DNA of 64,000 nucleotides from Heracleum sosnowskyi (Eukaryota; Streptophyta; Magnoliopsida; Apiales; Apiaceae). The stretch covers positions 62,001 through 126,000 of the forward strand of contig JAUIZM010000145.1 of the NCBI GenBank assembly GCA_030848705.1, given 5' to 3'. The notes under the pieces are model-generated. The model did no database searches. It was given only the letters and a program-made list of their open reading frames with translations, and was not told where the DNA came from. Position numbers and translations under genes: made by a program. Shown here one piece after another: positions 48,029-60,328 of the stretch (position 1 is the stretch's first letter; every line of letters starts with the position of its first letter).

Positions 48029-51000
48029 TTGTCACGTGCTAAAATAGAGGTACAAAATGGACGTACGGACCAAAAAACGCGAAATTTCATTTCCGGAAAT
48101 GGGTTTTTTCGACCCCCGAATATGGGAAAAAACCCACTTTTTGGCCCAAAACTGCTTTCACTGGCATTTTCACGCGCTCAAAAAACGAGGTTCCGGACAC
48201 TTTTCTTCCGATTTTTTTTGTCACGTGCTAAAATAGAGGTAAAAAATGGACGTACGGACCAAAAAACGCGAAATTTCATTTCCGGAAATGGGTTTTTTCG
48301 ACCCCCGAAAATGGGAAAAAACCCACTTTTTGGCCCAAAACTGCTTTCACTGGCATTTTCACGCGCTCAAAAAACGAGGTTCCGGACACTTTTCTTCCGA
48401 TTTTTTTTGTCACGTGCTGAAATAGAGGTAAAAAATGGACGTACGGACCAAAAAACGCGAAATTTCATTTCCGGAAATGGGTTTTTTCGACCCCCGAAAA
48501 TGGGAAAAAACCCACTTTTTGGCCCAAAACTGGTTTCACTGGCATTTTCACGCGCTCAAAAAACGAGGTTCCGGACATTTTTCTTCCGATTTTTTTTGTC
48601 ACGTGCTAAAATAGAGGTACAAAATGGACGTACGGACCAAAAAACGCGAAATTTCATTTCCGGAAATGGGTTTTTTCGAACCCCGAAAATGGGAAAAAAC
48701 CCACTTTTTGGCCCAAAACTGGTTTCACTGGCATTTTCACGCGCTCAAAAAACGAGGTTCCGGACACTTTTCTTCCGATTTTTTTTGTCACATGGTAAAA
48801 TAGAGGTACAAAATGGACGTACGGACCAAAAAACACGAAATTTCATTTCCGTAAATGGGTTTTTTCGACCCCCGAAAATGGGAAAAAACCCACTTTTTGG
48901 CCCAAAACTGGTTTCACTGGCATTTTCACGCGCTCAAAAAACGAGGTTCCGGACACTTTTCTTCCGATTCTTTTTGTCACGTGCTAAAATAGAGGTACAA
49001 AATGGACGTACGGACCAAAAAACGCGAAATTTCATTTCCGGAAATGGGTTTTTTCGAACCCCGAAAATGGGAAAAAACCCACTTTTTGGCCCAAAACTGG
49101 TTTCACTGGCATTTTCACGCGCTCAAAAAACGAGGTTCCGGACACTTTTCTTCCGATTTTTTTTGTCACATGGTAAAATAGAGGTACAAAATGGACGTAC
49201 GGACCAAAAAACACGAAATTTCATTTCCGGAAATGGGTTTTTTCGACCCCCGAAAATGGGAAAAAACCCACTTTTTGGCCCAAAACTGGTTTCACTGGCA
49301 TTTTCACGCGCTCAAAAAACGAGGTTCCGGACACTTTTCTTCCGATTTTTTTTGTCACGTGCTAAAATAGAGGTAAAAAATGGACGTACGGACCAAAAAA
49401 CGCGAAATTTCATTTCCGGAAATGGGTTTTTTCGACCCCCGAAAATGGGAAAAAACCCACTTTTTGGCCCAAAACTGGTTTCACTGGCATTTTCACGCGC
49501 TCAAAAAACGAGGTTCCGGACACTTTTCTTCCGATTTTTTTTGTCACGTGCTAAAATAGAGGTAAAAAATGGACGTACGGACCAAAAAACGCGAAATTTC
49601 ATTTCCGGAAATGGGTTTTTTCGACCCCCGAAAATGGGAAAAAACCCACTTTTTGGCCCAAAACTGGTTTCACTGGCATTTTCACACGCTCAAAAAACGA
49701 GGTTCCGGACACTTTTCTTCCGATTTTTTTTGTCACGTGCTAAAATAGAGGTACAAAATGGACGTACGGACCAAAAACCGCGAAATTTCATTTCCGGAAA
49801 TGGGTTTTTTCGACCCCCGAAAATGGGAAAAAACCCACTTTTTGGCCCAAAACTGGTTTCACTGGCATTTTCACGCGCTCAAAAAACGAGGTTCCGGACA
49901 CTTTTCTTCCGATTTTTTTTGTCACGTGCTAAAATAGAGGTACAAAATGGACGTACGGACCAAAAACCGCGAAATTTCATTTCCGGAAATGGGTTTTTTC
50001 GACCCCCGAAAATGGGAAAAAACCCACTTTTTGGCCCAAAACTGGTTTCACTGGCATTTTCACGCGCTCAAAAAACGAGGTTCCGGACACTTTTCTTCCG
50101 ATTTTTTTTGTCACATGGTAAAATAGAGGTACAAAATGGACGTACGGACCAAAAAACACGAAATTTCATTTCCGGAAATGGGTTTTTTCGACCCCCGAAA
50201 ATGGGAAAAAACCCACTTTTTGGCCCAAAACTGGTTTCACTGGCATTTTCACGCGCTCAAAAAACGAGGTTCCGGACACTTTTCTTCCGATTCTTTTTGT
50301 CACGTGCTAAAATAGAGGTACAAAATGGACGTACGGACCAAAAAACGCGAAATTTCATTTCCGGAAATGGGTTTTTTCGAACCCCGAAAATGGGAAAAAA
50401 CCCACTTTTTGGCCCAAAACTGGTTTCACTGGCATTTTCACGCGCTCAAAAAACGAGGTTCCGGACACTTTTCTTCCGATTTTTTTTGTCACGTGCTAAA
50501 ATAGAGGTACAAAATGGACGTACGGACCAAAAACCGCGAAATTTCATTTCCGGAAATGGGTTTTTTCGACCCCCGAAAATGGGAAAAAACCCACTTTTTG
50601 GCCCAAAACTGGTTTCACTGGCATTTTCACGCGCTCAAAAAACGAGGTTCCGGACACTTTTCTTCCGATTTTTTTTGTCACGTGCTAAAATAGAGGTACA
50701 AAATGGACGTACGGACCAAAAACCGCGAAATTTCATTTCCGGAAATGGGTTTTTTCGACCCCCGAAAATGGGAAAAAACCCACTTTTTGGCCCAAAACTG
50801 GTTTCACTGGCATTTTCACGCGCTCAAAAAACGAGGTTCCGGACACTTTTCTTCCGATTTTTTTTGTCACGTGCTAAAATAGAGGTACAAAATGGACGTA
50901 CGGACCAAAAAACGCGAAATTTCATTTCTGGAAATGGGTTTTTTCGACCCCCGAAAATGGGAAAAAACCCACTTTTTGGCCCAAAACTGGTTTCACTGGC

Positions 51001-54000
51001 ATTTTCACGCGCTCAAAAAACGAGGTTCCGGACATTTTTCTTCCGATTTTTTTTGTCACGTGCTAAAATAGAGGTACAAAATGGACGTACGGACCAAAAA
51101 ACGCGAAATTTCATTTCCGGAAATGGGTTTTTTCGACCCCCGAAAATGGTAAAAAACCCACTTTTTGGCCCAAAACTGGTTTCACTAGCATTTTCACGCG
51201 CTCAAAAAACGAGGTTCCGGACACTTTTCTTCCGATTTTTTTTGTCACGTGCTAAAATAGAGGTAAAAAATGGACGTACGGACCAAAAAACGCGAAATTT
51301 CATTTCCGGAAATGGGTTTTTTCGACCCCCGAAAATGGGAAAAAACCCACTTTTTGGCCCAAAACTGGTTTCACTGGCATTTTCACGCGCTCAAAAAACG
51401 AGGTTCCGGACACTTTTCTTCCGATTTTTTTTGTCACATGGTAAAATAGAGGTACAAAATGGACGTACGGACCAAAAAACACGAAATTTCATTTCCGGAA
51501 ATGGGTTTTTTCGACCCCCGAAAATGGGAAAAAACCCACTTTTTGGCCCAAAACTGGTTTCACTGGCATTTTCACGCGCTCAAAAAACGAGGTTCCGGAC
51601 ACTTTTCTTCCGATTCTTTTTGTCACGTGCTAAAATAGAGGTACAAAATGGACGTACGGACCAAAAAACGCGAAATTTCATTTCCGGAAATGGGTTTTTT
51701 CGAACCCCGAAAATGGGAAAAAACCCACTTTTTGGCCCAAAACTGGTTTCACTGGCATTTTCACGCGCTCAAAAAACGAGGTTCCGGACACTTTTCTTCC
51801 GATTTTTTTTGTCACGTGCTAAAATAGAGGTACAAAATGGACGTACGGACCAAAAACCGCGAAATTTCATTTCCGGAAATGGGTTTTTTCGACCCCCGAA
51901 AATGGGAAAAAACCCACTTTTTGGCCCAAAACTGGTTTCACTGGCATTTTCACGCGCTCAAAAAACGAGGTTCCGGACACTTTTCTTCCGATTTTTTTTG
52001 TCACGTGCTAAAATAGAGGTACAAAATGGACGTACGGACCAAAAACCGCGAAATTTCATTTCCGGAAATGGGTTTTTTCGACCCCCGAAAATGGGAAAAA
52101 ACCCACTTTTTGGCCCAAAACTGGTTTCACTGGCATTTTCACGCGCTCAAAAAACGAGGTTCCGGACACTTTTCTTCCGATTTTTTTTGTCACGTGCTAA
52201 AATAGAGGTACAAAATGGACGTACGGACCAAAAAACGCGAAATTTCATTTCTGGAAATGGGTTTTTTCGACCCCCGAAAATGGGAAAAAACCCACTTTTT
52301 GGCCCAAAACTGGTTTCACTGGCATTTTCACGCGCTCAAAAAACGAGGTTCCGGACATTTTTCTTCCGATTTTTTTTGTCACGTGCTAAAATAGAGGTAC
52401 AAAATGGACGTACGGACCAAAAAACGCGAAATTTCATTTCCGGAAATGGGTTTTTTCGACCCCCGAAAATGGTAAAAAACCCACTTTTTGGCCCAAAACT
52501 GGTTTCACTAGCATTTTCACGCGCTCAAAAAACGAGGTTCCGGACACTTTTCTTCCGATTTTTTTTGTCACGTGCTAAAATAGAGGTAAAAAATGGACGT
52601 ACGGACCAAAAAACGCGAAATTTCATTTCCGGAAATGGGTTTTTTCGACCCCCGAAAATGGGAAAAAACCCACTTTTTGGCCCAAAACTGGTTTGACTGG
52701 CATTTTCACGCGCTCAAAAAACGAGGTTCCGGACATTTTTCTTCCGATTTTTTTTGTCACGTGCTAAAATAGAGGTACAAAATGGACGTACGGACCAAAA
52801 AACGCGAAATTTCATTTCCGGAAATGGGTTTTTTCGACCCCCGAATATGGGAAAAAACCCACTTTTTGGCCCAAAACTGCTTTCACTGGCATTTTCACGC
52901 GCTCAAAAAACGAGGTTCCGGACACTTTTCTTCCGATTTTTTTTGTCACGTGCTAAAATAGAGGTAAAAAATGGACGTACGGACCAAAAAACGCGAAATT
53001 TCATTTCCGGAAATGGGTTTTTTCGACCCCCGAAAATGGGAAAAAACCCACTTTTTGGCCCAAAACTGCTTTCACTGGCATTTTCACGCGCTCAAAAAAC
53101 GAGGTTCCGGACACTTTTCTTCCGATTTTTTTTGTCACGTGCTGAAATAGAGGTAAAAAATGGACGTACGGACCAAAAAACGCGAAATTTCATTTCCGGA
53201 AATGGGTTTTTTCGACCCCCGAAAATGGGAAAAAACCCACTTTTTGGCCCAAAACTGGTTTCACTGGCATTTTCACGCGCTCAAAAAACGAGGTTCCGGA
53301 CATTTTTCTTCCGATTTTTTTTGTCACGTGCTAAAATAGAGGTACAAAATGGACGTACGGACCAAAAAACGCGAAATTTCATTTCCGGAAATGGGTTTTT
53401 TCGAACCCCGAAAATGGGAAAAAACCCACTTTTTGGCCCAAAACTGGTTTCACTGGCATTTTCACGCGCTCAAAAAACGAGGTTCCGGACACTTTTCTTC
53501 CGATTTTTTTTGTCACATGGTAAAATAGAGGTACAAAATGGACGTACGGACCAAAAAACACGAAATTTCATTTCCGTAAATGGGTTTTTTCGACCCCCGA
53601 AAATGGGAAAAAACCCACTTTTTGGCCCAAAACTGGTTTCACTGGCATTTTCACGCGCTCAAAAAACGAGGTTCCGGACACTTTTCTTCCGATTCTTTTT
53701 GTCACGTGCTAAAATAGAGGTACAAAATGGACGTACGGACCAAAAAACGCGAAATTTCATTTCCGGAAATGGGTTTTTTCGAACCCCGAAAATGGGAAAA
53801 AACCCACTTTTTGGCCCAAAACTGGTTTCACTGGCATTTTCACGCGCTCAAAAAACGAGGTTCCGGACACTTTTCTTCCGATTTTTTTTGTCACATGGTA
53901 AAATAGAGGTACAAAATGGACGTACGGACCAAAAAACACGAAATTTCATTTCCGGAAATGGGTTTTTTCGACCCCCGAAAATGGGAAAAAACCCACTTTT

Positions 54001-55140
54001 TGGCCCAAAACTGGTTTCACTGGCATTTTCACGCGCTCAAAAAACGAGGTTCCGGACACTTTTCTTCCGATTTTTTTTGTCACGTGCTAAAATAGAGGTA
54101 AAAAATGGACGTACGGACCAAAAAACGCGAAATTTCATTTCCGGAAATGGGTTTTTTCGACCCCCGAAAATGGGAAAAAACCCACTTTTTGGCCCAAAAC
54201 TGGTTTCACTGGCATTTTCACGCGCTCAAAAAACGAGGTTCCGGACACTTTTCTTCCGATTTTTTTTGTCACGTGCTAAAATAGAGGTAAAAAATGGACG
54301 TACGGACCAAAAAACGCGAAATTTCATTTCCGGAAATGGGTTTTTTCGACCCCCGAAAATGGGAAAAAACCCACTTTTTGGCCCAAAACTGGTTTCACTG
54401 GCATTTTCACACGCTCAAAAAACGAGGTTCCGGACACTTTTCTTCCGATTTTTTTTGTCACGTGCTAAAATAGAGGTACAAAATGGACGTACGGACCAAA
54501 AACCGCGAAATTTCATTTCCGGAAATGGGTTTTTTCGACCCCCGAAAATGGGAAAAAACCCACTTTTTGGCCCAAAACTGGTTTCACTGGCATTTTCACG
54601 CGCTCAAAAAACGAGGTTCCGGACACTTTTCTTCCGATTTTTTTTGTCACGTGCTAAAATAGAGGTACAAAATGGACGTACGGACCAAAAACCGTGAAAT
54701 TTCATTTCCGGAAATGGGTTTTTTCGACCCCCGAAAATGGGAAAAAACCCACTTTTTGGCCCAAAACTGGTTTCACTGGCATATTCACGCGCTCAAAAAA
54801 CGAGGTTCCGGACACTTTTCTTCCGATTTTTTTTGTCACATGGTAAAATAGAGGTACAAAATGGACGTACGGACCAAAAAACACGAAATTTCATTTCCGG
54901 AAATGGGTTTTTTCGACCCCCAAAAATGGGAAAAAACCCACTTTTTGGCCCAAAACTGGTTTCACTGGCATTTTCACGCGCTCAAAAAACGAGGTTCCGG
55001 ACACTTTTCTTCCGATTCTTTTTGTCACGTGCTAAAATAGAGGTACAAAATGGACGTACGGACCAAAAAACGCGAAATTTCATTTCCGGAAATGGGTTTT
55101 TTCGAACCCCGAAAATGGGAAAAAACCCACTTTTTGGCCC
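48029..55140. repeat. Partial tandem duplication of a 4,725-bp, 25-monomer satellite block
   Basis: The segment from about 47.1 kb recurs 4,725 bp later (25 x 189). Markers are GAATATGGG at 48119 and 52844, CTGCTTTCAC nearby in both, GCTGAAATAG near 48416 and 53141, CCGTAAATGGG near 48850 and 53575, and a CACACGCTC monomer near 49683 and 54408. The second copy breaks off near 55.1 kb, where a 7-monomer (1,323-bp) repeat takes over. A third start of the same sequence, at 56345, lies 19 monomers (3,591 bp) after the second, as unequal crossing-over would leave it. Confidence 0.75.
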
Positions 55141-58100
55141 AAAACTGGTTTCACTGGCATTTTCACGCGCTCAAAAAACGAGGTTCCGGACACTTTTCTT
55201 CCGATTTTTTTTGTCACATGGTAAAATAGAGGTACAAAATGGACGTACGGACCAAAAAACACGAAATTTCATTTCCGGAAATGGGTTTTTTCGACCCCCG
55301 AAAATGGGAAAAAACCCACTTTTTGGCCCAAAACTGGTTTCACTGGCATTTTCACGCGCTCAAAAAACGAGGTTCCGGACACTTTTCTTCCGATTTTTTT
55401 TGTCACGTGCTAAAATAGAGGTAAAAAATGGACGTACGGACCAAAAAACGCGAAATTTCATTTCCGGAAATGGGTTTTTTCGACCCCCGAAAATGGGAAA
55501 AAACCCACTTTTTGGCCCAAAACTGGTTTCACTGGCATTTTCACGCGCTCAAAAAACGAGGTTCCGGACACTTTTCTTCCGATTTTTTTTGTCACGTGCT
55601 AAAATAGAGGTAAAAAATGGACGTACGGACCAAAAAACGCGAAATTTCATTTCCGGAAATGGGTTTTTTCGACCCCCGAAAATGGGAAAAAACCCACTTT
55701 TTGGCCCAAAACTGGTTTCACTGGCATTTTCACACGCTCAAAAAACGAGGTTCCGGACACTTTTCTTCCGATTTTTTTTGTCACGTGCTAAAATAGAGGT
55801 ACAAAATGGACGTACGGACCAAAAACCGCGAAATTTCATTTCCGGAAATGGGTTTTTTCGACCCCCGAAAATGGGAAAAAACCCACTTTTTGGCCCAAAA
55901 CTGGTTTCACTGGCATTTTCACGCGCTCAAAAAACGAGGTTCCGGACACTTTTCTTCCGATTTTTTTTGTCACGTGCTAAAATAGAGGTACAAAATGGAC
56001 GTACGGACCAAAAACCGCGAAATTTCATTTCCGGAAATGGGTTTTTTCGACCCCCGAAAATGGTAAAAAACCCACTTTTTGGCCCAAAACTGGTTTCACT
56101 GGCATTTTCACGCGCTCAAAAAACGAGGTTCCGGACACTTTTCTTCCGATTTTTTTTGTCACGTGCTAAAATAGAGGTAAAAAATGGACGTACGGACCAA
56201 AAAACGCGAAATTTCATTTCCGGAAATGGGTTTTTTCGACCCCCGAAAATGGGAAAAAACCCACTTTTTGGCCCAAAACTGGTTTAACTGGCATTTTCAC
56301 GCGCTCAAAAAACGAGGTTCCGGACATTTTTCTTCCGATTTTTTTTGTCACGTGCTAAAATAGAGGTACAAAATGGACGTACGGACCAAAAAACGCGAAA
56401 TTTCATTTCCGGAAATGGGTTTTTTCGACCCCCGAATATGGGAAAAAACCCACTTTTTGGCCCAAAACTGCTTTCACTGGCATTTTCACGCGCTCAAAAA
56501 ACGAGGTTCCGGACACTTTTCTTCCGATTTTTTTTGTCACGTGCTAAAATAGAGGTAAAAAATGGACGTACGGACCAAAAAACGCGAAATTTCATTTCCG
56601 GAAATGGGTTTTTTCGACCCCCGAAAATGGGAAAAAACCCACTTTTTGGCCCAAAACTGCTTTCACTGGCATTTTCACGCGCTCAAAAAACGAGGTTCCG
56701 GACACTTTTCTTCCGATTTTTTTTGTCACGTGCTAAAATAGAGGTAAAAAATGGACGTACGGACCAAAAAACGCGAAATTTCATTTCCGGAAATGGGTTT
56801 TTTCGACCCCCGAAAATGGGAAAAAACCCACTTTTTGGCCCAAAACTGGTTTCACTGGCATTTTCACGCGCTCAAAAAACGAGGTTCCGGACATTTTTCT
56901 TCCGATTTTTTTTGTCACGTGCTAAAATAGAGGTACAAAATGGACGTACGGACCAAAAAACGCGAAATTTCATTTCCGGAAATGGGTTTTTTCGAACCCC
57001 GAAAATGGGAAAAAACCCACTTTTTGGCCCAAAACTGGTTTCACTGGCATTTTCACGCGCTCAAAAAACGAGGTTCCGGACACTTTTCTTCCGATTTTTT
57101 TTGTCACCTGGTAAAATAGAGGTACAAAATTGACGTACGGACCAAAAAACACGAAATTTCATTTCCGGAAATGGGTTTTTTCGACCCCCGAAAATGGGAA
57201 AAAACCCACTTTTTGGCCCAAAACTGGTTTCACTGGCATTTTCACGCGCTCAAAAAACGAGGTTCCGGACACTTTTCTTCCGATTCTTTTTGTCACGTGC
57301 TAAAATAGAGGTACAAAATGGACGTACGGACCAAAAAACGCGAAATTTCATTTCCGGAAATGGGTTTTTTCGAACCCCGAAAATGGGAAAAAACCCACTT
57401 TTTGGCCCAAAACTGGTTTCACTGGCATTTTCACGCGCTCAAAAAACGAGGTTCCGGACACTTTTCTTCCGATTTTTTTTGTCACATGGTAAAATAGAGG
57501 TACAAAATGGACGTACGGACCAAAAAACACGAAATTTCATTTCCGGAAATGGGTTTTTTCGACCCCCGAAAATGGGAAAAAACCCACTTTTTGGCCCAAA
57601 ACTGGTTTCACTGGCATTTTCACGCGCTCAAAAAACGAGGTTCCGGACACTTTTCTTCCGATTTTTTTTGTCACGTGCTAAAATAGAGGTACAAAATGGA
57701 CGTAAGGACCAAAAAACGCGAAATTTCATTTCCGGAAATGGGTTTTTTTCGACCCCCGAAAATGGGAAAAAACCCAGTTTTTGGCCCAAAACTGGTTTCA
57801 CTGGCATTTTCACGCGCTCAAGAAACGAGGTTCCGGACACTTTTCTTCCGATTTTTTTTGTCACGTGCTAAAATAGAGGTACAAAATGGACGTACGGACC
57901 AAAAAACGCGAAATTTCATTTCCGGAAATGGGTTTTTTCGACCCCCGAAAATGGGAAAAAACCCACTTTTTGGCCCAAAACTAGTTTCACTGGCATTTTC
58001 ACGCGCTCAAAAAACGAGGTTCCGGACATTTTTCTTCCGATTTTTTTTGTCACGTGCTAAAATAGAGGTACAAAATGGACGTACGGACCAAAAAACGCGA

Positions 58101-59097
58101 AATTTCATTTCCGGAAAAGGGTTTTTTTCGACCCACGAAAATGGGAAAAAACCCACTTTTTGGCCCAAAACTGGTTTCACTGGCATTTTCACGCGCTCAA
58201 AAAACGAGGTTCCGGGCATTTTTCTTCCGATTTTTTTTGTCACGTGCTAAAATAGAGGTACAAAATGAACGTACGGACCAAAAAACGCGAAATTCCATTG
58301 CCGGAAAAGGGTTTTTTTCGACCCCCGAAAATGGGAAAAAACCCACTTTTTGGCCCAAAACTGGTTTCACTGGCATTTTCACGCGCTCAAAAAACGAGGT
58401 TCCGGACATTTTTCTTCCGATTTTTTTTGTCACGTGCTAAAATAGAGGTACAAAATGGACGTACGGACCAAAAAACGCGAAATTTCATTTCCGGAAATGG
58501 GTTTTTTCGACCCCCGAAAATGGGAAAAAACCAACTTTTTGGCCCAAAACTGGTTTCACTGGCATTTTCACGCGCTCAAAAAACGAGGTTCCGGACACTT
58601 TTCTTCCGATTTTTTTTGTCACGTGCTAAAATAGAGGTACAAAATGGACGTACGGACCAAAAAACGCGAAATTTCATTTCCGGAAATGGGTTTTTTCGAC
58701 CCCCGAAAATGGGAAAAAACCCACTTTTTGGCCCAAAACTGCTTTCACTGGCATTTTCACGCGCTCAAAAAACGAGGTTCCGGACACTTTTCTTCCGATT
58801 TTTTTTGTCACGTGCTAAAATAGAGGTACAAAATGGACGTACGGACCAAAAAACGCGAAATTTCATTTCCGGAAATGGGTTTTTTCGACCCCCGAAAATG
58901 GGAAAAAACCCACTTTTTGGCCCAAAACTGGTTTCACTGGCATTTTCACGCGCTCAAAAAACGAGGTTCCGGACATTTTTCTTCTGATTTTTTTTGTCAC
59001 GTGCTAAAATAGAGGTACAAAATGGACGTACGGACCAAAAAACGCGAAATTTCATTTCCGGAAATGGGTTTTTTTGACCCCCGAAAATGGTAAAAAA

Positions 59098-60253
59098 TGT
59101 TGGAACGGATGATTACTGTTCTGCGTTTTACTATATGATTGATTACGAGTTCGAAAAGAAAACTTTACCTTAATCGATACGATTCTGATCCACGTCTTCT
59201 ACTGAATTCCTTGATTCCCTTCGAGCGAAGTGTGGCCTTCGATCTCCCGAAGTTTCCTCTCCTTAAAGCCTCGAAATCCCAAAACCCTAGCTCCTTGCGG
59301 CTGCCCTAGGTTTTAATCTCGAATTATGAAAAACCAAAAAAAAACGTTTTCAGCCTTTAGGAGAACAAGAATATTTATAGGCTCCAGTAGGGATCATGGA
59401 CAATTAGGTCGGGCCTCCCAATGACATTCTGGGTCAAGCCCAATGTCATTAAATATTAATTCTATCCACTAACGAATTAATATCTGCACTGCCTTTCCTA
59501 ATACCGTAATTGCTTTATTATTAAATTCGGCTCCTATATTATTTGCTTATTAAATTCCCCATGTTTAAGATATCGTATGTCCATTAATTAAATTAATTTC
59601 TGATAATTAATTTAATTAATATCTTTTTATCCTTGATCATCCACTCAACCTTATAATTATGCAAGAACAAATCTGCCTGCAGGACTAAAGCATAATTATC
59701 TTTATGAGCTTTCAAGAGGACATCATCAACCCGAATATTATCAGGACATGGTTTCCTTATGTAATTAATATCCCACTCTGCATGCAATGTCATTGCTCAA
59801 TACATAATATTGTAATTAACAATTAATTACATCACATATGAATCAAAGCATGTGCATTGCATACAAGTGTCAATCACTACACTTGGATTGAGAACCTAAG
59901 CATTAATAATATCATAGAATCTTAGTTCTTCTTTATTGTCAGAATAGAAGAACAATTCTAATATTTCGATCCTGTTCAATATACACAAAGTATACAAGTA
60001 TTATTTAATAGTCAAGATAAACTATTCCAAATAATACTTCAGTTATTCCAGTGGTTTGTCTAATTCCACTTAAACTGTGAACCCTTTATATTATATATAG
60101 ACACTGATAATTTAATCTTCTGTTATCCCATTTGATACTAAATTATCCACAATATATAATAAACAGACAATGTAAAAATATGCAATCAAGATTCTCAATA
60201 AAATGGACAATGTTTATATACTACTAATGAATAGTTTAGTATAAAACCCAACA
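59098..60253 (-). repeat. 3' LTR of the second copia element
   Basis: 1,156 bp. On the - strand it starts TGTTGGGTTTTATAC and ends ATCCGTTCCAACA, with inverted ends TGTTGG/CCAACA. It borders the satellite on one side and the polypurine tract on the other. A TATA box lies at 59372-59379, giving a U3 of about 0.87 kb. The segment holds no gene: the 66-codon antisense frame near 59.6-59.8 kb is a chance frame in U3. Confidence 0.9.
59372..59379 (-). promoter_or_regulatory. TATA box of the second element's LTR (TATAAATA)
   Basis: On the - strand the sequence reads GAGCCTATAAATATTC, a good match to plant TATA boxes, at a plausible place in the LTR. This leaves about 250 bp for R and U5. Confidence 0.6.
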
Positions 60254-60265
60254 ATCTCCCACTTA
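60254..60265 (-). other. Polypurine tract of the second copia element
   Basis: On the - strand, AAGTGGGAGATT directly precedes the LTR start TGTTGGG. It primes plus-strand synthesis. About 60 bp separate it from the pol stop codon. Confidence 0.85.
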
Positions 60266-60328
60266 TACTCAAGCTATTCTTTGAGTATATCAGTGTTTAT
60301 TAATATAATCCGCTACCAGTTTAAATAA

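Larger units (their letters stand above)
20439..59097. repeat. Satellite array, right part (189-bp monomer, higher-order structure)
   Basis: About 204 monomers of the family seen at 1-7503, all in one orientation, without any gap or foreign piece. Variant monomers mark blocks. Monomers with an ATGAACG start and CCGGAAAAGGG are common up to 31.8 kb and return at 36.1, 40.5, 42.0, 45.2 and 58.3 kb. Monomers in which GGCCCAAAAC is replaced by GTCACAAAAC occur nine times, only between 30.35 and 43.6 kb. Monomers with AAAAACCGCG occur only between about 46.0 and 56.0 kb (one copy further mutated to CCGTG at 54.69 kb). The last 1.4 kb resembles 28.2-28.9 kb. The array stops at an A-run where a second retrotransposon begins. 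All long open frames in it are by-products of the period. Confidence 0.97.

Noticed and set aside
48029..52696. 1,555-codon + strand frame, and many other frames of 60-650 codons in the satellite
   Set aside because: They are the satellite monomer translated end to end. They exist because 189 is divisible by three, break wherever a 190-bp monomer occurs, and show no start, domain or gene context.
1..59097. CRISPR-like array of regular repeats
   Set aside because: There are no unique spacers. The whole 189-bp unit is repeated, as in eukaryotic satellites, and the surroundings are plant retrotransposons.
59593..59793. 66-codon - strand frame in the LTR of the second element
   Set aside because: It lies in AT-rich U3 and shows no protein-like pattern.
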